DNA of 33,812 nucleotides. It comes from Gammaproteobacteria bacterium UBA2168. GTDB lineage: Bacteria; Pseudomonadota; Gammaproteobacteria; Pseudomonadales; Azotimanducaceae. Shown piece by piece: positions 18,727 to 26,330 of this stretch (within the stretch, counting starts at the first letter, position 1; every line of letters starts with the position of its first letter). Both the position numbers and the translations under genes were made by a program. The notes beneath the pieces were generated by a model. That model made no database searches and had not been told where the DNA came from. It worked only from the letters and a program-made list of their open reading frames with translations. The stretch is from positions 1 through 33,812 of the forward strand of contig DCWG01000040.1 of assembly GCA_002327525.1 (NCBI GenBank), given 5' to 3'.

Positions 18727-19875
18727 ATGCGCCGAACGCGGGCTATCTTCGTATTTCTGGTCTGCGTTCTCGGGGCGGGCATGGCCAACGCCGTCGAGTC
18801 TCTGCAGACAGAGCAAATTTCCATCGTATCTCTCGGCGATCCGTCGCCCCATTGGCTGTTGGTGAACGACCCCAACTTCCTGGGTTACATGGATTCCAAG
18901 GTGTTCCTGATGGACGCCGACGACGGCAGCATGCTGGGCATGCTGTCCACCGGCGGCTATCACGGCTCGGTCGAAATGGATGCCACGTTCGACACCATCT
19001 ACTCACCTGAAACCTATTACGAGCGGGTCACACGAGGGAAGCGTACCGAGGTCATTACGATCTACGAGACCGAGAATCTCACGGCGACGGGCGAGATCAT
19101 CATCCCGCCGCGGCGGGCGACGGGAGCGATGCATCGGGGCTACAACGGCCTCAGCGACGACGGACGTTTCATGTACGTGGCCAACATGACGCCCGCCATG
19201 TCGGTGACGGTGGTGGATGTCGAGACATCCGAGTTTACCTCGGAGATTGCCACCGCCGGCTGCATGATCATCTTCCCCACGGGTGACCGTACCTTTGCTA
19301 TGTTGTGCGGTGACGGCTCGGCGTTGCACGTGCGCATCGGTGATGCGGGACAGCTGGTGAGCAAGACCCGCAGCGAGGTGTTCTTCGACGCGGCGGCGGA
19401 TCCGATAGCTGAAAACAGTGCACGGATTGGAGACACCTGGTATCTGGTGTCGTTCTCCGGAGTCGTGTATCCACTCACCAATCGGGGGGGTGAGCTGTCC
19501 GCGGGCCGCTCCTGGCGGCTCACGGGTGATATGCAGGCACAATCCGGCTGGCGTCCCGGGGGACCGCAGTTCATCGCTGGGCACGCGCTTTCCGGACGGT
19601 TGTTCATCACCATGAACCAGGACGGACCACATTCGCACAAGAGCGCCGGGCCGGAGATATGGGTTTTCAATGCGGCGACTGGAAAGCGGCAGGCACGATT
19701 CGAAGCGCCGAAACACGTCGGGCGTGTCGCGGTTTCTCACGACGACGATCCGTTGCTGGTGGCGGCGGGCGAAAGCCCCGAGGTATTCGTCATCGATCCC
19801 GACGACGGTGAAGTGCTGCGGATTATAGAGGGCCCGATTCTGGGTGCGGGCATTCTGCAGTTTCCGAAACTGTAG
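18727..19875 (+). CDS. mauB: TTQ-dependent amine dehydrogenase heavy chain
   Basis: Large subunit of a periplasmic methylamine/aromatic amine dehydrogenase, a seven-bladed beta-propeller that holds the TTQ light chain. The ATG at 18727 follows GAGGGAGGA and starts a signal peptide (MRRTRAIFVFLVCVLGAGMANA). The mature part has YYERVTRGKRTEVI and IIPPRRATGAMHRGYNGLS, very like the aromatic amine (AauB) branch. GWRPGGPQFIAGHALSGRLF and HKSAGPEIWVFNAATGKR also look like MauB. About 382 residues is a normal length. Substrate class (methylamine or aromatic amine) cannot be decided by eye. First gene of the redox cluster. Confidence 0.9.
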   Translation: MRRTRAIFVFLVCVLGAGMANAVESLQTEQISIVSLGDPSPHWLLVNDPNFLGYMDSKVFLMDADDGSMLGMLSTGGYHGSVEMDATFDTIYSPETYYERVTRGKRTEVITIYETENLTATGEIIIPPRRATGAMHRGYNGLSDDGRFMYVANMTPAMSVTVVDVETSEFTSEIATAGCMIIFPTGDRTFAMLCGDGSALHVRIGDAGQLVSKTRSEVFFDAAADPIAENSARIGDTWYLVSFSGVVYPLTNRGGELSAGRSWRLTGDMQAQSGWRPGGPQFIAGHALSGRLFITMNQDGPHSHKSAGPEIWVFNAATGKRQARFEAPKHVGRVAVSHDDDPLLVAAGESPEVFVIDPDDGEVLRIIEGPILGAGILQFPKL

Positions 19876-19880
19876 GCATC

Positions 19881-20453
19881 GTGATCCTGGCTTCACAAAT
19901 AGGGTTGATAGCGGCCATCGCGTTGCTCGCGGCAGTTGTGGTCTCGCTGTATCGACAGATTGGTGTGCTGCACGAACGATCCGCACCGGCCGATGGATTG
20001 CTGACCGAAAGCGTATCCGCCAATCGCCTCCCGGAAATGCCGCTGCATCGACTCGGCGGCGGTGAGGTGACGCTGGCGGAGATCGATGAAGGATCTGTAC
20101 TGGCCCTGCTGTTCGTCGCGCCGGGCTGCCCCATGTGTGAGCGAGTAGTGGGAGAGTGCATGCGGCGGGAAGTGCAGGTAACCTTTGTGGCGAGTGACTT
20201 TTCCTCTACCCATGCTGATGCGTGGATGAGTGGGGACAGATGGGTCGTCAGCCTTCCGCTGGCGCTGGCACTGGGTGTGGAACGGACACCCACCGTGGTT
20301 GTGCTGGATCAGGCGCGCACCGGTGTGCTCGAGAAACGGCGGGTGGATTCCGCCAGCGAGGTGACGGCCGCCATCGACCGTACGATGCGTTCCGGGATCG
20401 CCAAAGGGTTGCGGATCGGGGAAACGAAAGGAGACAGACATGCAATGGCTTGA
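19881..20453 (+). CDS. mauD: MauD-type thioredoxin-like amine dehydrogenase maturation protein
   Basis: Membrane-anchored thioredoxin-fold protein of 190 residues, thought to form or isomerise the many disulfides of the light chain in the periplasm. The N-terminal anchor (residues 1-24) is followed by RQIGVLHERSAPA, a strong MauD signature. The redox motif is GCPMC (Cys83, Cys86) and the cis-Pro loop is RTPTVVVLD. It begins with GTG six bases after the heavy-chain stop. In mau and aau clusters mauE lies just before mauD; here there is no room for it. Confidence 0.9.
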   Translation: MILASQIGLIAAIALLAAVVVSLYRQIGVLHERSAPADGLLTESVSANRLPEMPLHRLGGGEVTLAEIDEGSVLALLFVAPGCPMCERVVGECMRREVQVTFVASDFSSTHADAWMSGDRWVVSLPLALALGVERTPTVVVLDQARTGVLEKRRVDSASEVTAAIDRTMRSGIAKGLRIGETKGDRHAMA

Positions 20454-20964
20454 TCGATGGATGACACGATCCACCCGCAAGATAGCGCGGCACACATCAA
20501 GGCGTCATTTCTTGTCCCGATTCGGCGTAGCACTTGTTGGCGCCGGTGCTATGCCGCTGCTGCCCGTGGCGCGGGGTCACGCGGCCCCGCCCCAACCCGT
20601 GCAACCTCAGGAGGAGGGCGATCCCAACAGCTGCGAGTACTGGCGTCACTGCTCCATCGACGGTTTTTTGTGCGGTTGCTGTGGGGGTTCGGTGAGTTCG
20701 TGCCCACCGGGTACTGAATCTTCCCCGGTTACCTGGATCGGCACCTGCCGGAACCCGGTAGATGGTAAGGACTACATCATTAGCTACAACGATTGCTGCG
20801 GGAAGAACTCTTGTGGACGTTGTTTTTGCAATACCAACGAGGGTGATCGACCGGTGTACCAGCCGGCCAAGAGCAATGACATCAACTGGTGCCATGGCAC
20901 CAGTAACAATCTCTACCACTGTTCCACGGCAGTCGTGATCGGACTGGCGCTTGAAGAGAACTAG
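20440..20964 (+). CDS. mauA: TTQ amine dehydrogenase light chain precursor
   Basis: Small subunit that carries the tryptophan tryptophylquinone cofactor, 174 residues including the long leader. The leader has a twin-arginine-like motif (SRRHFLSRFG) and hydrophobic segment. The mature part has WRHCSIDGFLCGCCGG and the Cys-rich pattern of six disulfides. Trp99 in PVTWIGTC and Trp150 in NDINWCHG are the two cross-linked tryptophans; their spacing of 51 equals that of Trp57 and Trp108 in Paracoccus. Start follows AAGGAGA and overlaps mauD by 14 bp. All TTQ-forming residues look intact, so the product should be functional if a MauG-like enzyme is encoded elsewhere. Confidence 0.95.
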   Translation: MQWLDRWMTRSTRKIARHTSRRHFLSRFGVALVGAGAMPLLPVARGHAAPPQPVQPQEEGDPNSCEYWRHCSIDGFLCGCCGGSVSSCPPGTESSPVTWIGTCRNPVDGKDYIISYNDCCGKNSCGRCFCNTNEGDRPVYQPAKSNDINWCHGTSNNLYHCSTAVVIGLALEEN

Positions 20965-21152
20965 CTCTGATGTAGCGATCATAAGCGGTTCACACCGCCT
21001 GCGGGTTGCGCTACGACGGGCAAACGACGCACGTGTTCGCCTTTTGCTCAGGTCACATACGGTGGTGCCATTCCAGATGGCGCGTACGCATCCCCTCGCG
21101 AAAAGCTGTGCGAGCACGCATCTCGTCTGTTGTAACGCGTCTGAGCTCACGC

Positions 21153-21575
21153 ATGATCGCTAACATCAGGGCCAGTCTGCTCCTGGTCCTCGCGCTGGCG
21201 TCAACGGTGGCCTGGGGGTCTCCTCAGCAGGACTATGTCCTGCACTGCCAGGGATGCCACCTGGCGGATGGTTCAGGGAATCCGCCGGACATACCCGATT
21301 TCAGAAATCGCCTCGGTTATTTCCTGCGCCTGCCGGAAGGCAAGGCCTATCTTATTCAGGTGCCTGGCGCGTCACAGGCACTGATTGACGATGCGCGTCT
21401 CGCGGCGCTCACCAACTGGATGTTGGAGAGCTTCGCTGCCGGATCGTTGCCCGACGCATTCGAGCCGTATGATGCAGCGTTTGTCGGGCGTTACCGTCGC
21501 GATCCGCCGGCCGACATCGATGCCGAGCGTGAGCGTTTCGATGTGCTCATCGATGCGTTAGTAACAGGCGAGTGA
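21153..21575 (+). CDS. Periplasmic monohaem cytochrome c
   Basis: Protein of 140 residues with signal peptide (MIANIRASLLLVLALASTVAWG) and one haem-binding CQGCH (Cys32, Cys35, His36). It lies about 190 bp after the light-chain gene; that gap holds nothing I recognise. The aau cluster of Alcaligenes faecalis also has a small monohaem cytochrome gene after aauA, so electron transfer from the amine dehydrogenase is a reasonable role. The GADGSGNPP-like stretch after the haem is typical of small class I cytochromes. The stop overlaps the GTG of the next gene (GTGA). Confidence 0.87.
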   Translation: MIANIRASLLLVLALASTVAWGSPQQDYVLHCQGCHLADGSGNPPDIPDFRNRLGYFLRLPEGKAYLIQVPGASQALIDDARLAALTNWMLESFAAGSLPDAFEPYDAAFVGRYRRDPPADIDAERERFDVLIDALVTGE

Positions 21576-22716
21576 AACGACGCGATATCGTCCGTCTGCC
21601 TGCGATGATTGGCACCCTGGCGCTGCCGCGGCCATCGTACGCGTTATCCGGCATCAAACCCGATTTGCGTCATCTCAACGAGAGGCCGCTCAATGCGGAA
21701 ACGCCCGCGCACCTGCTCGATGAATCCTTGACCTCGGCACGCTATATGTTCGTGCGCAACAATGGCATTGTACCCATCGACACAGATGCTGCGAGCTGGT
21801 CGCTGACCATAGACGGAGAAGCCTGTGCATCGCCTCGGAGTTTCGGGCTTGCCGATCTCGAGCGGCGCTTCGATCTACATCGCTACGCCCTGACGCTTGA
21901 ATGCGGAGGCAACGGCCGTGCGGAGTTTTTTTCCGCCCGTCGCTGGTAATCAGTGGTCGACGGGCGCTGTGAGTTGTGCGCCTGGGCGATGTGTTGCGCC
22001 ACTGCGGCATTGAAGACAACGCTGTGTATGTGGGTTACTACGGGCGCGATCTGCACCTGTCCGGCGATCCCGACAAGGTGGTGATCTCGCGCGGAGTGCC
22101 CGTTGAGAAGGCTCTGCAGCCGGAGACACTGCTCGCGGTGCGACTAAATGGCGAACCCATCCCGCTACTGCACGGAGGGCCGCTGTGTCTCGTCTGTGGC
22201 GGTTGGCCGGCTTCGGCCTCCGGCAAATGGGTACACGGGCTCACTGTCAGGGATCGGATTCACGACGGTACGAAAATGGGAGGACGTTCATACAGAGTGC
22301 CCTGCGAACCCATTGCCCCGGGCAGTGATATTGGTGATGAGCAAATGTGCATCATCGAGAGCATGCCCGTGAAATCACTGATCACCTTTCCCCGGTCCGG
22401 GCTGCGGCAACCCCTGGCGGAAGCTCTTACCATTCGGGGCCACGCCTGGGCAGGTGAACGAGCGGTGTCATCGATGCACGTTTCCATCGATTTTGGTCAG
22501 ACTTGGCAAACCGCGCGCCTGGACAAGCCGCTAAATCGTCTGGCCTGGCAGCGCTTTCATGCCTCGGTGACGTTTCCGCGTTCCGGGTACCACGAGGTGT
22601 GGAGTCGCGCCGTGGACGATCACGGGATTTCGCAGCCCATGGTGCTTCCCGGCTGGAACCCAAAGGGTTATCTCAACAATGCCTGTCACAGACTGGCAGT
22701 TCAGGTGACGGGATGA
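21572..22716 (+). pseudogene. Sulfite-oxidase-family molybdoenzyme, frameshifted (SorA-like)
   Basis: Periplasmic molybdopterin oxidoreductase related to SorA/sulfite oxidase, split over two frames. The first piece (21572-21949) has an RR-containing leader and the Mo-ligand motif LTLECGGNGR, then stops. A run of seven T at 21926-21932 appears to carry one extra base; with six T the frame continues FFPPVAGNQWSTGAVSCA. A second break near 21972 has lost several codons before VRLGDVLRHCGI. The second piece (to 22716) holds the rest, including VVISRGVPVEKAL and the dimerisation domain ending WNPKGYLNNACHRLAVQV. Two separate lesions argue for a real pseudogene, but a sequencing error at the T-run is possible. 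Confidence 0.82.
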
Positions 22717-23045
22717 GAAAAATGCGGGTAGCGTCATATCTGTTCGCCCTGCTTCTCGCCACACCGGCATTGGCGCAACTGGACGAGAACAGCGGTCTGG
22801 TCATCGCTCCCGGCTGGGAAGACGTGCGCGCACATTGCGGAAGTTGCCACGACTACGCGCTGGTCACCGCGCAACGGGGTGATCGAAAGTTCTGGCTGTA
22901 TCTCATTCGCTGGATGCAGGCGACGCAAAAGCTGTGGCAGTTTGAAGAGGCGACGGAGGTGCGCATTCTCGACTATCTGGCGGTCAACTATACGGCGGAG
23001 TTCGCCGGCCGGCGCCGGCCACTGGACGAATCCCTCGTGCCATAG
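22713..23045 (+). CDS. Monohaem cytochrome c partner of the molybdoenzyme (SorB-like)
   Basis: Protein of 110 residues with a signal peptide ending ...LATPALAQ and a CGSCH haem site (Cys42, Cys45, His46). The sequence after the haem (ALVTAQRGDRKFWLYLIRWMQ) and the position right behind the SorA-like gene with a 4-bp ATGA overlap fit SorB, the cytochrome that accepts electrons from sulfite dehydrogenase. The gene itself is intact even though its partner gene is broken. It could alternatively take electrons from the amine dehydrogenase. Confidence 0.82.
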   Translation: MRKMRVASYLFALLLATPALAQLDENSGLVIAPGWEDVRAHCGSCHDYALVTAQRGDRKFWLYLIRWMQATQKLWQFEEATEVRILDYLAVNYTAEFAGRRRPLDESLVP

Positions 23046-23083
23046 CAAACTCCAGTGGTTAACGAGCAAATGAAGGGGAAGTC

Positions 23084-24598
23084 ATGAGTACCTTTGCCGA
23101 TCCGCTGGCACGTGCCGTACAGATTGCGGAGAACGCTACCGCCGTCATCGATGGAGATCTGAACTATACCTACGCCGAACTGAGCGAGCGCTGCGAGCGC
23201 CTGGTTGGTGGCCTCAGGGCGCTTGGATGTGAAGTGGGGGACCGGGTCGCCATTCTGGCGAACAACGGACACGAATATATCGAAACCTATGTCGGTGTAC
23301 CGGCGGCCGGTCTGGTAGTGGTGCCGCTCAACACCCGGCATGCGGAACCGGAACTGATCTACGCGCTCGAGGACTCGGGCACCCGCGTGCTGATCACCGA
23401 CCGCGATCCCGGTGCGCTCGCAGGCGTTGTCGAGCACGTCATCACCACCGGCGATGCTTATGAGGAACTCATCGCAACAGCACAGCCCGTTCCACTTGGG
23501 CAAGGAATCGATGAAGGCACGCTCGCGGGACTGTTCTACACAGGTGGCACGACGGGGAAGAGCAAGGGCGTGATGCTTTCTCACGGCAATCTCATCGCCA
23601 ATACTTTTCATTGGCTCGGCTCCGCACCGCAAGACGAGAATGACCGCTTTCTGATCATCGCGCCGCTTTTTCATGCGGCGGGTTCCAACGGTGTGCTGGC
23701 CAGCATCTGGAGCGCGGGTAAGCAGGTTACTCTCGCTAGCTTCGATGGCGGAATGGCACTGGATCTGATTCAGCAGCACGGCATTACGATGACGCTGGGC
23801 GTGCCGACCATGCTTGCGGCAATGGCGGAGGAACAGCTGGCGAATCCGCGTGAAATCGATTGTGTGCATACAATTGCGCATGGCGGTTCACCCATCGCCA
23901 CCGAGGTGGTTCGGCGCACCCACGAGGCCTTTCCGGGCGCGGAACTCATCCACCTGTATGGCGCCACCGAACTCTCGCCGCTGACCACCGTGTTGCGCAA
24001 TGAACAAGAACTGCTCGACGATCCCCGTGCGCGCTCGTGCGGTCGCTCTATCCCGGGAACCGACGTACGCATTCTCAACACCGGTGGAGTCGAAGTGGCG
24101 CGGGGCGAGGTCGGCGAGGTGGTGGTGCGCGGAGGCAACGTGATGCTTGGTTACTGGAACAAGCCGCAGCAGACCGAAGCGGTTCTGGTCGACGGTGCCT
24201 ACTGGAGCGGCGATCTCGGCTATATGGATGAGGGGGGCTACGTGTTTCTCGTGGACCGCAGCAAGGACATGATCGTCTCGGGTGGGGAAAACGTATATTC
24301 GACTGAAGTGGAGGAAGTGCTATACCAGCACCCGGCCGTGTTGGAGGCCGCGGCGTTCGGTGTGCCGGACGAGATGTGGGGCGAAGCCGTGCGCGCGGTG
24401 GTGGTCCTGCGCCCGGAACATCACAACGTCGATCCCGATGAGATCATCGGTTTTTGCCGCCAGCACATTGCCGGCTACAAGGTGCCTAAGGGTATCGATA
24501 TTCAAACCGAGCCGCTGCCAAAATCGGGTCCGGGCAAGGTGTTGAAACGGGAGCTTCGCCAGCCGTTCTGGGAGGGACAAGAGCGGAGTGTGAACTGA
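23084..24598 (+). CDS. AMP-forming acyl-CoA synthetase
   Basis: Adenylate-forming enzyme of 504 residues that activates a carboxylic acid through an acyl-AMP. The P-loop-like motif YTGGTTGKSKGVMLSH, the LYGATELSPLTT (A5) motif, YWSGDLGYMDEGGY (A7), DRSKDMIVSGGENVYSTEVE (A8) and the C-terminal Lys motif LPKSGPGKVLKREL (A10) are all visible. The ATG follows AAGGGGAAG. It sits 38 bp behind the cytochrome gene on the same strand and may be cotranscribed; it could activate the acid derived from an oxidised amine, which is inference. Confidence 0.93.
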   Translation: MSTFADPLARAVQIAENATAVIDGDLNYTYAELSERCERLVGGLRALGCEVGDRVAILANNGHEYIETYVGVPAAGLVVVPLNTRHAEPELIYALEDSGTRVLITDRDPGALAGVVEHVITTGDAYEELIATAQPVPLGQGIDEGTLAGLFYTGGTTGKSKGVMLSHGNLIANTFHWLGSAPQDENDRFLIIAPLFHAAGSNGVLASIWSAGKQVTLASFDGGMALDLIQQHGITMTLGVPTMLAAMAEEQLANPREIDCVHTIAHGGSPIATEVVRRTHEAFPGAELIHLYGATELSPLTTVLRNEQELLDDPRARSCGRSIPGTDVRILNTGGVEVARGEVGEVVVRGGNVMLGYWNKPQQTEAVLVDGAYWSGDLGYMDEGGYVFLVDRSKDMIVSGGENVYSTEVEEVLYQHPAVLEAAAFGVPDEMWGEAVRAVVVLRPEHHNVDPDEIIGFCRQHIAGYKVPKGIDIQTEPLPKSGPGKVLKRELRQPFWEGQERSVN

Positions 24599-24632
24599 AG
24601 GGACCTCTGGCTAATTAACGATTGCTCAGCGT

Positions 24633-24707
24633 GTCATACGGGCCTTTTGCCGGGAATATCCGGTATGTTGCCAAGAAACGCAACGCAGTCTAAAAGGCCC
24701 GTACGAC
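24633..24707. repeat. Long imperfect inverted repeat, possible bidirectional hairpin
   Basis: Two 16-base arms, 24633-24648 (GTCATACGGGCCTTTT) and 24692-24707 (its reverse complement with one mismatch), enclose 43 bases that contain a second small hairpin (CCGG-GAATAT-CCGG at 24650-24663). It follows the acyl-CoA synthetase stop by about 35 bases. The outer arms end in T4/A4 towards the loop, not after the stem, so it is not a textbook intrinsic terminator. Confidence 0.7.
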
Positions 24708-24772
24708 GCGCCCTTACGCGATTCTTGCGTCCGCCATTACCATGTTGTAGCCCGCTTACTCTCGGAGGCAAT

Positions 24773-24972
24773 ATGCCGAAAAATCCCTGCGGACTGCGCC
24801 TCCTTCCAAAGGGAGCAAGTCGCTGCTGGTTGTGGTGCTTTTCCTGGTCGGCGTGGAAATGATGCGTGAGACATTCCGTCAGCTAGAGGGCAGCGTGCTT
24901 GTACACGCGCTAGTGGTATGGGGTGTCGTGGCGCCCCTGACTCTGATCGCAATCTTGTGGATCACCGGATAG
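24773..24972 (+). pseudogene. Small membrane protein gene with one-base frameshift in an A-run
   Basis: An ATG four bases after GGAGG begins MPKN and then hits a wrong frame. If the run of five A at 24778-24782 had six, the frame would continue SLRTAPPSKG, then SLLVVVLFLVGVEMMRETF, and end VVWGVVAPLTLIAILWITG before a TAG at 24970. That is a 66-residue protein with two membrane helices and a perfect ribosome-binding site. The single missing base is either a recent frameshift, a sequencing error at a homopolymer, or a slippage site. I do not recognise the family. Confidence 0.6.
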
Positions 24973-25188
24973 TGCGCGACCAGAGATTATATTCATAGAG
25001 CGAATCGATTCTTCTTGCCATGCGATCCCGGGCGTAGTGTGTTCGGATGACGATTGGTAGCTACAAGATTTCCCGGACCAGCCTCGCGGCGCTGGGCGCG
25101 TTCGTCGCCTACCTTGCGTTACCGCTGCTTGCCTGACCGTCAGATTTCGATCTGATTCTCAGTTCGTCGATTTTTCCCTTATCGTTGC

Positions 25189-25217
25189 TTGACAGTGTCT
25201 GCGTTCGGGCCTAAAAA
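25189..25217 (+). promoter_or_regulatory. Sigma70-type promoter
   Basis: Exact -35 box TTGACA at 25189-25194 and a 17-base spacer to TAAAAA at 25212-25217, four of six matches to TATAAT. It lies about 60 bases before the acidic small-protein gene in an AT-rich patch, in a gene-free stretch. Confidence 0.6.
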
Positions 25218-25280
25218 ACCATTATTGTTTAAATCTTATCTCACCTGCGTTCTGGATGGATCAACGGGGAGACGGGCGCG

Positions 25281-25577
25281 ATGGCGCGGCTTAAGCGAGA
25301 AGCAAAAAACGCAGCGAATGATCAAGTCGACCTCGTTGAGGAAGAGGAGGACTTTGGCGACGATGACGACACTGATTCGGACCAACCCCTGCCAGATGAA
25401 GACCTCTCGGATTTCGAGAGCGAAGCAGACGAACAAGACCTCGAGATCGACAAGGTCGTGGAACTGAGTCAAAAGGAGCAGAATGCGCGCGCTCTGGCCA
25501 CACGACGGGCGATCGAGAAACGCATCGAGGAGCGCGAACTCGACGACGATCTCGACTATCTGGATCTCGACGACTGA
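25281..25577 (+). CDS. Highly acidic small protein
   Basis: Protein of 98 residues with an extremely acidic middle (runs such as VEEEEDFGDDDDTD). The C-terminal basic-acidic helix is ARALATRRAIEKRIEERELD, followed by DLDYLDLDD. The terminal helix resembles PA3496-type small proteins of gammaproteobacteria, but I am not sure of the family. There is no signal or membrane helix. An upstream sigma70 promoter and an AACGGGGAG ribosome-binding site support it as a real gene. It precedes the DsbA-family gene by 90 bp on the same strand. Confidence 0.75.
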   Translation: MARLKREAKNAANDQVDLVEEEEDFGDDDDTDSDQPLPDEDLSDFESEADEQDLEIDKVVELSQKEQNARALATRRAIEKRIEERELDDDLDYLDLDD

Positions 25578-25667
25578 CGACCCGATGGCTCGCGCCCCGC
25601 GAGCCGGATTTCCTGCGAGACAACGACCTGGCCGGGACGGTGCTCGTAATTACGAGGACACGGCCGT

Positions 25668-26312
25668 ATGAATCGTACACCCGCATTGTACGTGGTCACC
25701 GATCCGCTGTGTTCGTGGTGTTGGGGAATGTCGCGTGCTGTGGAGGATGCACGGCACCGCCTTCGCGACGAGGTGCGCTTTGATGTTCTGCTTGGAGGTA
25801 TCAATACGCATGGTACGCAGAACCTCGGGGAATTCGGACGCCGGCACCTCATGAAAATCTGGCAGGAGGTGCATGCGACCACAGGAGAAACTTTTGGCTT
25901 TCGGCTGCCGGACGTGCTGATCTACAACAGCACACTACCGTGCGTGGCTGTCGAAGCAATACGCACCCTGACCGGTGCGCCGCCATTCGGCTACCTGCAC
26001 CGGCTTCAGGCGCTGTTCTTCGTGGAGGGGATCAATATCAACGAGCGCGAGGTGTTGATTCGGGTGGCTGACGAGTTCGGCATCGCGGAAGGTGATTTCG
26101 TGCCGCTCCTCGACTCTGACCGAACACAGGCACTGGTACAGTTTCAGTTCGAAACCTCGAGGGCGTTCGGCACCAATGCGTTGCCGTCGCTGCTATGGGA
26201 AGAACAGGATGGTGAACGTACGCTGTTTGCCGGTGGCTACATGGACGCGGACATGCTGAGCGAGTTGGCTCGCGCCAGGCTGGCGGGTGATCGGGGAATA
26301 CCGGTCCCGTAA
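25668..26312 (+). CDS. DsbA-family thiol-disulfide oxidoreductase (COG3531-like), cytoplasmic
   Basis: Thioredoxin-fold protein of 214 residues with the redox motif CSWC at Cys15-Cys18 directly after the first strand (YVVTDPLCSWCWG). There is no signal peptide, which separates it from periplasmic DsbA. The helical insert contains GGINTHGTQNLGEFG and FEGININ-like segments of the predicted protein-disulfide isomerases of COG3531. The cis-Pro loop is ALPSLLW. It converges on the MetX-family gene with 18 bp between stops. Confidence 0.88.
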   Translation: MNRTPALYVVTDPLCSWCWGMSRAVEDARHRLRDEVRFDVLLGGINTHGTQNLGEFGRRHLMKIWQEVHATTGETFGFRLPDVLIYNSTLPCVAVEAIRTLTGAPPFGYLHRLQALFFVEGININEREVLIRVADEFGIAEGDFVPLLDSDRTQALVQFQFETSRAFGTNALPSLLWEEQDGERTLFAGGYMDADMLSELARARLAGDRGIPVP

Positions 26313-26330
26313 GGCCGGGGTTAGCGGGCC

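Noticed and set aside
20965..21152. Gap between the light-chain gene and the cytochrome gene as a possible lost gene
   Set aside because: No frame on either strand resembles MauE, MauG or another mau protein; the in-frame extension upstream of the cytochrome ATG is not protein-like.
21949..21976. Selenocysteine read-through as an explanation for the split molybdoenzyme gene, given tRNA-Sec in the window
   Set aside because: The first piece ends in TAA, not TGA, and the two pieces are in different frames.
25047..25136. 29-codon frame (MTIGSYKIS... ending in a hydrophobic helix)
   Set aside because: Hydrophobic enough to be a small membrane peptide or a truncated signal sequence, but there is no ribosome-binding site and nothing to support expression.
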